Of a DNA stretch of 44,618 nucleotides, positions 9,008 through 17,737 are shown one piece after another (the first letter of the stretch is position 1; the number at the start of each line of letters is the position of its first letter). Position numbers and translations under genes: made by a program. The notes below the pieces were generated by a model that saw nothing but the letters and a program-made list of their open reading frames with translations, did no database searches and was not told the origin of the DNA. Location: the NCBI GenBank assembly GCA_024643795.1, contig JAHEMF010000022.1, positions 1 to 44,618 of the forward strand. Direction: 5' to 3'. This DNA comes from Bacteroidota bacterium (lineage in GTDB: Bacteria; Bacteroidota; Bacteroidia; AKYH767-A; OLB10).

Positions 9008-10264
9008 TTATCTCAACTTCAGAGTAACTACACTTAAAACTGCAAGCATTATTCCTATGATCCAGAATCGTGTTACGATCTTGGATTCATGATATCCTAA
9101 TTTCTGATAATGGTGATGTAATGGTGACATCTTGAAAACCCTTCTGCCCTCTCCATACTTCTTCTTGGTATATTTGAAGTAACTCACCTGAATCATTACG
9201 GATAAATTCTCGATCAGAAATATCCCACAAATGATAGGTATCAATAATTCTTTTCGAATAGCGATGGCAAAAACAGCTATTATACCTCCTAATGCCAGAC
9301 TACCGGTATCGCCCATGAATACCTGAGCAGGGTAAGAATTATACCACAGGAAGCCTACACAGGCCCCTACAAAGGCACTCATGAAGACCATTAACTCACC
9401 TGTGTGAGGTATGTACATAAGATTAAGATAGTTTGCAAACACCATATTACCCGATACATACGCAAACACTGCAAGTGTTGCCCCGATGATCGCGGATGAT
9501 CCTGTTGCCAGTCCGTCTATACCATCAGTGATATTAGCTCCGTTTGATACTGCAGTGATTATTAATATGACAATTAAGACATAAAGGACCCATGTGAACT
9601 TTTCTGAAGCAGGTCCCATCCAACTGATAAGTCTTGAGTAATCGAACTCATTATCTTTAAAAAAGGGGATCGTGGTTTTTGTTGATTTTATAGCTTCTGA
9701 CTTGTACAGAGTAACTTCACTTTGCTGAAGTTCATCGATTACGGATTGCTGATTGTTCATCACAATGACCGACCCTTCATTTTTTTCACGAACAACCACA
9801 TCCTCATGAAAATAAAGACATGTACCAATAATAAACCCAAGCCCTACCTGTCCAATAATTTTAAATTTTCCGGCAAGACCTTTTTTATCTTTTTTAAAAA
9901 CCTTTATATAATCATCCAGAAATCCAATAAGTCCAAGCCACACTGTTGATACAATCATCAGAATGATATAGATGTTATCAATCTTAGTGAATAGAATTAC
10001 GGGAATAAGAATCGCTGCCAATATGATCAACCCACCCATGGTTGGGGTACCTTGTTTTTCTGATTGACCATCAAGTCCAAGGTCACGTATGGTTTCTCCA
10101 ACCTGCTTTTTGAGGAGCATCGCAATGATCCTTCTTCCAAGTATCAAGGAAATGAAAAGTGATACTATAATAGCCATGGCAGCTCTAAAAGAAAGATACT
10201 TGAAAACCCCGGCTCCGGGCAGGTCATACATATTGTCGAGATATTCAAATAAATAGTAAAGCAT
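9008..10264 (-). CDS. mraY: Phospho-MurNAc-pentapeptide transferase MraY
   Basis: Integral membrane enzyme moving phospho-MurNAc-pentapeptide from UDP to undecaprenyl phosphate, giving lipid I. The catalytic aspartates lie in [15 protein letters not shown] (116-130) and [15 protein letters not shown] (241-255), and the [10 protein letters not shown] histidine motif is near the C-terminus. At 418 residues it is about 55 longer than E. coli MraY. The excess lies mostly at residues 154-197, a hydrophilic insert in the loop before TIPFFKD, which aligns with VPFFKD of E. coli. Its ATG shares one base with the murE stop (TGATG). Confidence 0.96.
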   Translation of the reverse strand: MLYYLFEYLDNMYDLPGAGVFKYLSFRAAMAIIVSLFISLILGRRIIAMLLKKQVGETIRDLGLDGQSEKQGTPTMGGLIILAAILIPVILFTKIDNIYIILMIVSTVWLGLIGFLDDYIKVFKKDKKGLAGKFKIIGQVGLGFIIGTCLYFHEDVVVREKNEGSVIVMNNQQSVIDELQQSEVTLYKSEAIKSTKTTIPFFKDNEFDYSRLISWMGPASEKFTWVLYVLIVILIITAVSNGANITDGIDGLATGSSAIIGATLAVFAYVSGNMVFANYLNLMYIPHTGELMVFMSAFVGACVGFLWYNSYPAQVFMGDTGSLALGGIIAVFAIAIRKELLIPIICGIFLIENLSVMIQVSYFKYTKKKYGEGRRVFKMSPLHHHYQKLGYHESKIVTRFWIIGIMLAVLSVVTLKLR

Positions 10265-11727
10265 CAGCTCTCGTATATTTTGAATGAATCCTGCAACACT
10301 TTCATATCGTCAAATGGGAATTTCTTACCATTTATATCCTGGTACTTCTCATGACCTTTACCGGCAATGAGTATAATATCACCCGCGGCAGCCATGCTAC
10401 ATACTGCTTTGATTGCTTCACTGCGATCAGTGATACTTAAAACTTTTTTGGTATTATGCGTCTCAACACCCTTCTTCATATCATCAATGATCTTTTCAGG
10501 ATTCTCTGTTCTGGGGTTGTCTGATGTGAGCACAACCTTATCAGATAACTCACAGGCTATTCTAGCCATGATAGGACGCTTGAGTATATCTCTATCTCCA
10601 CCGCAACCGATCACGGTATAAACCTTTTCAGTTCCTGTTCTTATATCACGGATGGTACTCAACACATTTTGCAAGGCATCTGGCGTGTGAGCATAATCAA
10701 TGATTCCTGCAACCTTGTTCTTAGAAACAACATATTGAAATCTTCCTTCAACAGGCTCAAGGTTGCTGATAATAGTAAGTGTCTCCAACGGGTCTTCATC
10801 CAACAACACGGCAACAGAATATACTGCCAGTATGTTGTATGCATTGAAGCTCCCTATTAACCTGCAGAGCACTTCCTGTCCGTCGATATTCAGAAGTAAT
10901 CCCGCAAAAGTATTTTCAACTATTCTGCATCTGAAATCTGCCATTCCTTTCAGGGCAAAACTCCTTTTGCTGGCTTTGGTATTCTGCACCATTACCACAC
11001 CATTTCTGTCATCAGTGTTATACAATGCAAAGGCATCAGCAGGGAGCATATCAAAAAAGCCTTTTTTTGCCCTTATGTATTCATCAAATGTTTTGTGATA
11101 GTCGAGGTGGTCATGAGTGATATTTGTAAATACTCCTCCTCTGAATTTAAGGCCGGTAATCCTGTGTTGTACTACTGCGTGACTACTGACCTCCATAAAA
11201 CAAAACTGACAACCTTCTCTTTCCATCAATGACATCAATCCGTTAAGCTTTATAGGATCAGGAGTTGTATGTGTAGATGGAATTACTTCATCGTTGATAC
11301 GTATCTCAACTGTAGATATCAATCCGCAAGGGTAGCCAAGCTTTCTGAACAACCTGAATAGCAAAGTAGCAGTTGTGGTTTTACCATTGGTGCCAGTTAT
11401 CCCGATGAGCTGAAATTTTTCGGAAGGATTATCATAGTAGTTGGCAGCGATATAACCCAACGCTGCGGAACTATCTGATACTTTGATGTATGTGACACCT
11501 TGTCGTATAACTTCCGGAAACTCTTCACAAATTACAGCTGCAGCGCCTGCTTCAACAACATCAGATATAAAATCGTGAGCATCTACTGAAACCCCTCTCC
11601 TGGCAATGAATAGCGTTCCTTCTTTAACTTCCCGGGAGTCCGCTGTTATTGTATCAATATCAATATCAGTTGACCCTAATACATCAAGGATGCCTGCTTT
11701 ATAAATTATATCCTTTAACTTCCTCAT
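10264..11727 (-). CDS. murE: UDP-MurNAc-tripeptide ligase MurE (meso-DAP type)
   Basis: Cytoplasmic ligase adding the third stem-peptide residue. TGTNGKTTT is the P-loop (111-119), ITHDHLDYH sits in the central domain and DNPRTENP begins at 403. DNPR is the motif of meso-diaminopimelate-adding enzymes, so the peptidoglycan is inferred to be the DAP type. I place the start at the ATG at 11727, which shares one base with the ftsI stop (TGATG); a TTG one codon upstream is less likely. Length 487 is typical. Confidence 0.96.
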   Translation of the reverse strand: MRKLKDIIYKAGILDVLGSTDIDIDTITADSREVKEGTLFIARRGVSVDAHDFISDVVEAGAAAVICEEFPEVIRQGVTYIKVSDSSAALGYIAANYYDNPSEKFQLIGITGTNGKTTTATLLFRLFRKLGYPCGLISTVEIRINDEVIPSTHTTPDPIKLNGLMSLMEREGCQFCFMEVSSHAVVQHRITGLKFRGGVFTNITHDHLDYHKTFDEYIRAKKGFFDMLPADAFALYNTDDRNGVVMVQNTKASKRSFALKGMADFRCRIVENTFAGLLLNIDGQEVLCRLIGSFNAYNILAVYSVAVLLDEDPLETLTIISNLEPVEGRFQYVVSKNKVAGIIDYAHTPDALQNVLSTIRDIRTGTEKVYTVIGCGGDRDILKRPIMARIACELSDKVVLTSDNPRTENPEKIIDDMKKGVETHNTKKVLSITDRSEAIKAVCSMAAAGDIILIAGKGHEKYQDINGKKFPFDDMKVLQDSFKIYES

Positions 11728-13835
11728 CAACCTAATTGAATTACTATCTCTTGTCCTTTTTTAAATGATGACCCCGCAGAAATAGATTGTTTTTTCACAG
11801 TCCCCCTTCCGGTCACCTTAACATTCAATCCTTTTGTCTCAAGCAGATAAATTGCATCTTTCAATCCCATCCCGGTGACATCAGGAACCTGATCATGCCT
11901 TATGTGTATTCCACTCAGTTCAAGTGCATTTTCATTGTTATTGGCTTTCACATAATTGAAGTCGCCTGATGAAACCTCTCCCGGAATATTCAGTGCATCC
12001 ATTACATTTTTGGTTGCTTTATATTCACCAGATTTAGTTTTGGGAATGTTGTGAGCCAACTGAGTATCTTCTGCAAGATTGTGATGCATGTCAATACTGG
12101 TAGCAAAAACCTTGTCAGCTATCTCCTTAAATATTGGAGCAGCAACTTGTGACGCATAATAGAGGTTATTGTTTGGTGCATAAACCACTACTATACAACT
12201 GTACTTAGGGTTATCTGCCGGGAAATAGCCTACAAACGATGCCTGATACCTCACTTTGTCGATCTTATAACCGCCTTTCTGATAAGCTATCTGGGCAGTT
12301 CCGGTTTTACCGGCTATTTTAAACTGCGCATGCTTTAAAATTGTGGCGGTACCATTCTCAACCACTCCCTCCAACGCTCCTTGTACCATTTTTATAGTGC
12401 GGGCAGATGCAATAGAATCCCGAATTACTTCCGGACTAAACTTCTTAACTACCTGGCCCTTATTCTGTATCTCTTTTACAAAAAGAGGCTTCATCATTTT
12501 ACCATTGTTTGCTACGGCATTATAAAAGGTGAGGATCTGTAGAGGTGTAAATGAACATTCATACCCAATGGACAAGTAGGGTAATGAAACCTTGGACCAC
12601 AATTTATTGTCGGCGTTCCTCAAGATCGGCTGCGGCTCTCCCTGTATTTGAATTCCATGTCTCTCACCCAGTCCGAATGAACGCACACGATCAATGAAAG
12701 ACTGTGGGTTGCGTGAATAATATTTAACAACCTCTTTTGATATTCCAACATTTGAACTAACCTCAAATACTTTCTGAAGTGGGATCACTCCATAACCACC
12801 TTCATGCGAATCTTTCATGATCCGGTTCGCATAACGTATCCTTCCATTTTGTGTGTCAACAAGATCATCAGTGCTTGCATAGCCATCTTCTATCATTGCC
12901 ATGATAGAGGCGAGCTTAAAAGTTGAACCGGGCTCAGTGCTCTCTCCAATTGCAAAATTGTAATCCTCATAATAGCCTCCATCTTTTGTTCGTTGAAGAT
13001 TTGCGATGGCTCGGATCTCACCTGTAGCGACTTCCATGAGTATTGCGCATCCTTTATCAGCATTATGCTGACTCAGTTGTGTATACAAAGAATTTTCTGC
13101 TACATCCTGAATGTTAATATCAATTGTAGTAACAGCATCATTACCATCATGAGGGTCTATCTGGTATTCATCACTTACAGGCTTCCAAACATTTCCTGCA
13201 ATACGTTGCATGAGCCTAAGGCCTTTTTCACCTTTCAGATCTTCATCAAAAGCACCTTCAATTCCTATGGGCTGAATCCCATCACGACTATACCCGATGG
13301 TTCGCTCAGCAAGTAGTCGGAATGGTTTTTCTCTTCTGTTTTTTTGTTCAATGATCAAGCCACCTTTATACCTACCACTTCTGAATATCGGGAATGTCCT
13401 GACTTCAGTCATTTGACGGTAAGAAACATTACGCTTTAATAAAAAGTACCGGTTATTATCTGAGCGGGCATTTCTTAAAATGCGTTTGTATTCACCTGCT
13501 GGCTTATCCTTAAAAAGCCTTGCCAGGCAGATAGAAAGTGAATCAAGTTCTGTGGCAAAAACCTCTCTGGTTATGCCATCAGCAAGCATATCAACTCTCA
13601 GATCATAGATTGGTACCGAAGTAGCAAGCAAACGACCATCAACTGAATATATATTTCCCCTGGACGCTTCTATAGGCAATAGTCGGGTTGTAAGACTGTC
13701 TGCCTTAGCTCTCCAGTAATCGCCCTGAACAAACTGAAGGTTGCAAACCTGAATAATGATAGCCAGACCAAAGACTACCATGAAGGCGTAAACTGAATAA
13801 ACTCTAATTAGGACCGACTTTCTGTTTTCGCCCAT
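11727..13835 (-). CDS. ftsI: Septal transpeptidase FtsI / PBP3 with PASTA domain
   Basis: Class B penicillin-binding protein that crosslinks septal peptidoglycan with FtsW. There is one N-terminal membrane helix (about 12-31), a dimerisation/pedestal domain beginning at RGNIYSVDGRLLA (59-71), and a transpeptidase domain with SxxK at S304-K307, SxN at S360-N362 and KTGT at 510-513. A single PASTA domain follows (about 645-702, VPDVTGMGLKDAIYLL). PASTA domains are absent from E. coli FtsI but usual in Bacteroidota. Length 702. It sits six bases after the ftsL-like gene and overlaps murE by one base. Confidence 0.96.
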   Translation of the reverse strand: MGENRKSVLIRVYSVYAFMVVFGLAIIIQVCNLQFVQGDYWRAKADSLTTRLLPIEASRGNIYSVDGRLLATSVPIYDLRVDMLADGITREVFATELDSLSICLARLFKDKPAGEYKRILRNARSDNNRYFLLKRNVSYRQMTEVRTFPIFRSGRYKGGLIIEQKNRREKPFRLLAERTIGYSRDGIQPIGIEGAFDEDLKGEKGLRLMQRIAGNVWKPVSDEYQIDPHDGNDAVTTIDINIQDVAENSLYTQLSQHNADKGCAILMEVATGEIRAIANLQRTKDGGYYEDYNFAIGESTEPGSTFKLASIMAMIEDGYASTDDLVDTQNGRIRYANRIMKDSHEGGYGVIPLQKVFEVSSNVGISKEVVKYYSRNPQSFIDRVRSFGLGERHGIQIQGEPQPILRNADNKLWSKVSLPYLSIGYECSFTPLQILTFYNAVANNGKMMKPLFVKEIQNKGQVVKKFSPEVIRDSIASARTIKMVQGALEGVVENGTATILKHAQFKIAGKTGTAQIAYQKGGYKIDKVRYQASFVGYFPADNPKYSCIVVVYAPNNNLYYASQVAAPIFKEIADKVFATSIDMHHNLAEDTQLAHNIPKTKSGEYKATKNVMDALNIPGEVSSGDFNYVKANNNENALELSGIHIRHDQVPDVTGMGLKDAIYLLETKGLNVKVTGRGTVKKQSISAGSSFKKGQEIVIQLG

Positions 13836-13841
13836 AAACGA

Positions 13842-14246
13842 TCAGTTGTTTTCTTCTTGATTTGAATTTAAACTGACAATTATTTTTCGTGGAGCAGTAA
13901 CCGACTCCTTAACTCCCTGAGCACTTACTTCTTTAGCAACAGCAGATTGTTTACTTACAAACATTAATTCACTTTTCCCTGATATATAATCTGCACGTAA
14001 TGTTTTTAACTCTTTGTTGAGGGCATCGATCCGTCTCACTGTCTTTTCAGCCATATAGCTGTTGGCTATATATAAGATGGTAAGCAGTGTTCCATAGAAA
14101 ATAAAAGGCATCACTTTAATCAGGGTATCGGTTTTGATGTAACCGAAAATATTCAGCACTTTTACATAGCGACGCGCAGCTTTAAATTTGACCGGCGATT
14201 TTTTTTCTTCAGCTTTAGGTTTTGGTGCTTGTTTAAATCGGTTCAT
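13842..14246 (-). CDS. FtsL-like divisome protein
   Basis: A 134-residue bitopic protein. It has a basic N-terminal cytoplasmic part (about 1-45, rich in K and R), one membrane segment (about 46-65, MPFIFYGTLLTILYIANSY), and a short predicted coiled coil (about 66-105, VRRIDALNKELKTLRADY). This layout and its place between rsmH and ftsI are those of FtsL, which forms a complex with FtsB and FtsQ and regulates FtsWI. Primary sequence is poorly conserved in this family, so the call depends on topology and synteny. Gaps to neighbours are 3 and 6 bases. Confidence 0.85.
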   Translation of the reverse strand: MNRFKQAPKPKAEEKKSPVKFKAARRYVKVLNIFGYIKTDTLIKVMPFIFYGTLLTILYIANSYMAEKTVRRIDALNKELKTLRADYISGKSELMFVSKQSAVAKEVSAQGVKESVTAPRKIIVSLNSNQEENN

Positions 14247-14249
14247 ATA

Positions 14250-15161
14250 TCAGATCCTTTTACCTATTCTTAGTTTAGCACTTCTTGAACGCGGATTTCT
14301 TGTCATCTCCTCCTCAGTAGCAAGAATCGGTTTCCTGTTTACAGGCTCAAAACTTCTGCCTTGCTTGTTGCCATACAGATCTCTTTTATCTTCACCTGAA
14401 AGATTGCCGAGTTGGATGAAATTCTTGACCAAACGATCTTCAAGAGAATGGTACGACATCACCACAAGCCTTCCGTCCTTTTTTATTAGTCCCGGAGCCT
14501 GCTCAAGCAGATCCCTGAGTGCCGATAACTCATCATTCACTTCTATTCTTAGAGATTGAAACACTCTGGCAAGAAATTGTGTCTCTGCTTGCTTAGGAAT
14601 GAATTTGGAAATGCAGCGTTTAAGATCTCCCGTTGTTCTGATAGGATTTACAGTACGACTTTCACAAATTGCTCTTGCCAGTTTTCGTGATTGGGTTATC
14701 TCACCATATTGGTAAAACACATCAGCCAGTCTTGACTCTTCATATTCGTTGATAACATTAAAAGCACTGAATTCTTGATCTTTGTTCATTCGCATATCAA
14801 GAACCTCATCTTCAAAACGTATTGAAAAGCCTCTTTCAGGGGCGTCGAACTGATGCGAAGAAACTCCCAGGTCGGCAAGCAAACCATCAACTTGGTCCAC
14901 TTCCATATCTGAAAGCCTTTTACCAATGTTTCTGAAATCATCCTGCACCAGCATAAATTTTGGGTCTTCTATTTTGTTTCTCAGTGAATCTTCATCCTTG
15001 TCAAAGGCTATCAAACGCCCTGTTCTTAACTTTGACAGTATAGCACCTGAATGTCCTCCTCCCCCGAATGTTGCATCGATGTAAATTCCGTTCTCTTTTA
15101 TTGCAAGGCCTTCAAGGCACTCACTAAGCATTACAGGTTCATGGTAACCTCTGCTATGCAC
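14250..15161 (-). CDS. rsmH: 16S rRNA m4C1402 methyltransferase RsmH (MraW)
   Basis: SAM-dependent enzyme that N4-methylates C1402 in the 16S rRNA decoding centre. HEPVMLSECLEGL (8-20) and the SAM loop DATFGGGGHSGAIL (29-42) are present. So are LLADLGVSSHQFD (about 94-106), ARAICESR and the C-terminal SYHSLEDRLVKNF, which is diagnostic for MraW. Length 303 is normal. The start is GTG and overlaps the end of mraZ by eight bases, which points to coupled translation. Confidence 0.97.
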   Translation of the reverse strand: MHSRGYHEPVMLSECLEGLAIKENGIYIDATFGGGGHSGAILSKLRTGRLIAFDKDEDSLRNKIEDPKFMLVQDDFRNIGKRLSDMEVDQVDGLLADLGVSSHQFDAPERGFSIRFEDEVLDMRMNKDQEFSAFNVINEYEESRLADVFYQYGEITQSRKLARAICESRTVNPIRTTGDLKRCISKFIPKQAETQFLARVFQSLRIEVNDELSALRDLLEQAPGLIKKDGRLVVMSYHSLEDRLVKNFIQLGNLSGEDKRDLYGNKQGRSFEPVNRKPILATEEEMTRNPRSRSAKLRIGKRI

Positions 15162-15618
15162 GCTCCTCCGACCCTGGTTTACCCATTACCTCTTCAGCCA
15201 ATGCAGCAAAATCATCAGATTCTGTTCCTTGCATTTCATTGAACTTCTGTTCGGACCAGATCTCGATCTTGTTTGCATATGCGGCAAGGATTATCTCCTT
15301 TTCAATGCCGGCATACTCAAGCAATCTCTTTGGTAACAGCAGTCTTCCTGTACCATCAAGTGCGAGTTCTGTTGCTCCACGATAGAAGAACCTCATGAAT
15401 TCACGGTTCTTCTGAACGTAGGGATTCAGGGTGTTAACCTGAGAACTGATCCTCTGCCATTCGGTTAATGGGTAAAGGGCCAGGCAGTTTTCGAAACCAC
15501 GATTCACAACAAATCGCTCCTGACTTTCAGGGGAAAGTTGCTTGCGGAGACCAGCAGGAAAGAGTATCCTTCCCTTGTCATCCATTTTGATTTCGTATTC
15601 GCCTAAAAACTGCGTCAT
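15154..15618 (-). CDS. mraZ: Transcriptional regulator MraZ
   Basis: DNA-binding protein made of two AbrB-like half-domains. Each carries the family signature: DDKGRILFPAGLR at 13-25 and DGTGRLLLPKRLL at 88-100. MraZ is the first gene of dcw clusters and, in E. coli and Mycoplasma, binds short TGG/GTGG repeats at 10-bp spacing in front of its own operon. Matching boxes are present upstream here. Length 154 is normal. It very likely heads the operon down to ftsZ and controls it. Confidence 0.96.
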   Translation of the reverse strand: MTQFLGEYEIKMDDKGRILFPAGLRKQLSPESQERFVVNRGFENCLALYPLTEWQRISSQVNTLNPYVQKNREFMRFFYRGATELALDGTGRLLLPKRLLEYAGIEKEIILAAYANKIEIWSEQKFNEMQGTESDDFAALAEEVMGKPGSEERA

Positions 15619-15638
15619 AGCTGCTTGGTCTGGCTTTC

Positions 15639-15688
15639 ACCCACCCCGAATGTGAACGGTTTTTTCATCCTTGTACTAAGGGGTGGGT
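15639..15688. repeat. Inverted repeat in the mraZ leader
   Basis: ACCCACCCC (15639-15647) and its exact complement GGGGTGGGT (15680-15688) are separated by 32 bases, between the MraZ boxes and the mraZ start. It could be a leader hairpin or another operator, since each arm also contains TGGG. The upstream arm touches the predicted -7 element, so an operator role fits at least as well as an RNA stem. Confidence 0.45.
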
Positions 15689-15705
15689 AAAGGTAAAAAA
15701 ATGTC

Positions 15706-15731
15706 TCCCACTTTTTACCACTATTTACCAC
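15706..15731 (-). promoter_or_regulatory. Predicted MraZ operator in front of mraZ (three boxes)
   Basis: Read on the minus strand, GTGG occurs three times with exact 10-base spacing: GTGGTAAATA, GTGGTAAAAA, GTGGGAGACA. On the plus strand the CCAC cores start at 15708, 15718 and 15728. MraZ of E. coli binds TGGGN repeats and that of Mycoplasma binds AAAGTG-type repeats, both with 10-bp period, so this is a strong operator candidate. The nearest box lies about 12 bases upstream of the degenerate -7 element TACCTTTA, where it would overlap the -33 region. Confidence 0.75.
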
Positions 15732-15836
15732 AATTGTTGATAAATTATTTTCTGCAAGATACATTTATTCAGTCATGTATGTCAATACACCTACAGAATG
15801 ACTATAAAACCTAGAATTAATGATTTTATTGTTTAA

Positions 15837-15851
15837 TGGTAAAAAGTGGGA
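15837..15851 (+). promoter_or_regulatory. Mirrored MraZ box pair facing the acyltransferase operon
   Basis: TGGTAAAAAGTGGGA on the plus strand contains two TGG cores exactly 10 bases apart. It is a perfect 15-of-15 inverted copy of 15706-15720. It lies 38 bases upstream of the TAnnTTTG element at 15890, a position suited to activation or to looping with the mraZ-side boxes. The match is directly visible; binding by MraZ is inferred. Confidence 0.6.
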
Positions 15852-15889
15852 ACTTTATAAAAACAGCAATTATCAAATACACAAAAATG

Positions 15890-15897
15890 TACCTTTG
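15890..15897 (+). promoter_or_regulatory. Promoter -7 element for the acyltransferase operon
   Basis: TACCTTTG is a perfect match to the Bacteroidota -7 consensus TAnnTTTG, 34 bases before the GTG start. No TTG is found at the usual 17-23 bases upstream, so the promoter may need an activator; the mirrored MraZ boxes sit just upstream. Confidence 0.6.
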
Positions 15898-15931
15898 ACC
15901 TATTAATTACACTCCAAAAATCAATTAGTAA

Positions 15932-16753
15932 GTGTCTGAAAACAAGAAGTTTATAGATATACACAAGGTTTTTCATGAGAAAAACCCATCATTATATAGG
16001 TGGACCCCAAATTTTCTTATCGATGCTCTTTCCCGACTCGTTCATGCTGAAGAGATAAATTTATTCATAGACACCTTTGGCCATCACTATAACCTTGAAT
16101 TCGTTGATGATATCATCTCTGAATTTGGCGCCAAACCACAGTCTCATGGTTTGGAAAATATCCCTAAAACTGGGGGATGCGTGATCGCTGCCAATCACCC
16201 TTTGGGCGGACTCGATGCCATTGCACTCATACAATCTGTTGCGAAGACCCGTCCCGACATCAAATTCATAGTCAATGACGTTCTGCTGCAACTTGAAAAC
16301 TTAAAAGAGATCTTTACGGGAGTAAACAAGTTCGGAAAGACCCGGTTGGGAGTACTCAGCAATATTGATGATCTCTATGCTTCAGGGATGGTGGTTATGA
16401 TATTTCCGGCAGGGCTGGTCTCAAGAAGACAACCGGATGGTACCATCAGGGACCTTGAGTGGAAAAAAAGTTTTATTAGCAAGGCCAAAAAGTACAACGT
16501 ACCGGTAATACCTACCTATATTGGGGGAACAAACACTTCCAGATTTTATTCACTGGCAAATTTCAGAAAGAAAATAGGTATCCAGGCTAATATTGAAATG
16601 ATGCTGCTACCTGACGAAATGTATAAACAGAAAGGTAAAGCAATTCCTATTATATTTGGTGAGAAGCTTTTTCCTGAATCCTTTCCTTCTGAAATGAGTG
16701 ATCAGGAAATAGCATCATGGGTGAAAGAAAAAGTTTATAATTTGCAAAATTAG
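15932..16753 (+). CDS. glsA: PlsC-family O-acyltransferase, probable GlsA/OlsA-type lipid synthase
   Basis: Membrane-associated acyltransferase of the lysophosphatidic acid acyltransferase superfamily. The catalytic block is NHPLGGLD (88-95), where His and Asp are five residues apart rather than the four of classical PlsC; FPAGLVSR (about 157-164) is the second acceptor-binding block. Next to a hemolysin-like GNAT acyltransferase, the best match is the O-acyltransferase that completes amino-acid lipids (GlsA, which makes glycine lipids in Bacteroides, or OlsA in ornithine lipid synthesis). The amino acid cannot be read from sequence. The start is GTG; no ATG is available near it. Length 273. 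Confidence 0.75.
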   Translation: MSENKKFIDIHKVFHEKNPSLYRWTPNFLIDALSRLVHAEEINLFIDTFGHHYNLEFVDDIISEFGAKPQSHGLENIPKTGGCVIAANHPLGGLDAIALIQSVAKTRPDIKFIVNDVLLQLENLKEIFTGVNKFGKTRLGVLSNIDDLYASGMVVMIFPAGLVSRRQPDGTIRDLEWKKSFISKAKKYNVPVIPTYIGGTNTSRFYSLANFRKKIGIQANIEMMLLPDEMYKQKGKAIPIIFGEKLFPESFPSEMSDQEIASWVKEKVYNLQN

Positions 16754-16792
16754 CAACTGGTCTTGCTGATCAGATTTACTTAGCTTTGGTAT

Positions 16793-17731
16793 ATGCAGGA
16801 AATCATTCCTCCTATTGATAGAAAGATCTTACGTCAGGAACTTAATCCTGACAGATTTATTCGTCGTGTTAACAATGGGAACAACCTGATCTACATTATC
16901 AATAATCAGAATTCACCCAATGTAATGCAGGAGATAGGCAGGCTTCGTGAGGTTACTTTCAGAGAAGCCGGTGGCGGTACTGGCAAATCTATTGACATTG
17001 ATCATTATGATATTACTGAAGCACCTTATCAACAACTTGTTGTCTGGAATCCTGATGATGAAGAGATTATTGGAGGATACAGATTCATCAAATGTGCTGA
17101 TGCCGAAATGGATGATGAGAACAAATTAAAGCTGGCCACAACAGAGTTGTTTAAATTTTCGGATATTTTTCTAAAGGACTATATACCCTACACTATTGAA
17201 CTGGGAAGATCTTTCGTACAACCCAGATATCAGCCTTCCAGTCAGAACCGCAAAGGTTTATTCTCTCTGGACAACTTATGGGATGGCCTGGGTGCATTGG
17301 TCATAGATAATCCGGACATTAAATATTTTTTCGGTAAGGTTACAATGTACACTCACTTTAACAAGGAAGCCCGGGATATGATCCTTGCTTTTATGCACTA
17401 TTACTTTCCCGACAAGGATAAGCTTGTTACACCATATGTACCTCTGCCCTTAAACGGTGATGTCACTGAGTTTTTGAAGAAGCTGGAGGATTTAAATTAT
17501 AAAGACGGTCACAGAATTCTGAATCGGGAAGTTCGAGACCTTGGTGAGAATATACCTCCACTTGTTAATTCTTATATGAACCTTTCTGCCACCATGAAAA
17601 CTTTTGGAACCGCTTTCAACGACCACTTTGGAGATGTGGAAGAAACAGGCATCATGGTAACGATCAGTGAAATTTATGACTCAAAAAAAGAAAGACACCT
17701 GACCACTTATATCAAAGACAAACTAATTTAA
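16793..17731 (+). CDS. glsB: GNAT-type N-acyltransferase, probable GlsB/OlsB-like
   Basis: Hemolysin/OlsB-like acyltransferase. Visible signatures are FREAGGGTGKSIDIDHYD (about 55-72) and YQQLVVWNPDDEEIIGGYRFI (roughly 79-99), then LGRSFVQPRYQ near 143-153. Homologues transfer a 3-hydroxyacyl group from acyl carrier protein to the amino group of glycine (GlsB) or ornithine (OlsB), and the partner O-acyltransferase adds the second chain. The gene follows that partner by 39 bases and is followed directly by engB, so the three are probably one operon. Length 312. Substrate identity is inferred from the phylum, where glycine lipids are common. Confidence 0.75.
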   Translation: MQEIIPPIDRKILRQELNPDRFIRRVNNGNNLIYIINNQNSPNVMQEIGRLREVTFREAGGGTGKSIDIDHYDITEAPYQQLVVWNPDDEEIIGGYRFIKCADAEMDDENKLKLATTELFKFSDIFLKDYIPYTIELGRSFVQPRYQPSSQNRKGLFSLDNLWDGLGALVIDNPDIKYFFGKVTMYTHFNKEARDMILAFMHYYFPDKDKLVTPYVPLPLNGDVTEFLKKLEDLNYKDGHRILNREVRDLGENIPPLVNSYMNLSATMKTFGTAFNDHFGDVEETGIMVTISEIYDSKKERHLTTYIKDKLI

Positions 17732-17737
17732 TTGGGC

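Larger units (their letters stand above)
15619..15931. promoter_or_regulatory. Divergent control region between the dcw operon and the acyltransferase genes
   Basis: A 313-base AT-rich intergenic region between mraZ (minus) and the acyltransferase gene (plus). It holds three 10-bp-spaced TGG boxes facing mraZ, a mirrored pair facing the other way, a 9-bp inverted repeat in the mraZ leader, a good TAnnTTTG element for the plus-strand gene and a degenerate one (TACCTTTA, 15688-15695, minus) for mraZ. I see no RNA gene or small ORF with a credible start. Confidence 0.8.

Noticed and set aside
10763-11098. 111-residue plus-strand frame inside murE
   Set aside because: Lies wholly within the conserved murE coding region; no promoter or family features.
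15619-15931. Possible small RNA or CRISPR-like repeats in the large control region
   Set aside because: The repeats are only 10-base MraZ-type boxes and one inverted pair; there are no regular repeat-spacer units or tRNA-like folds.
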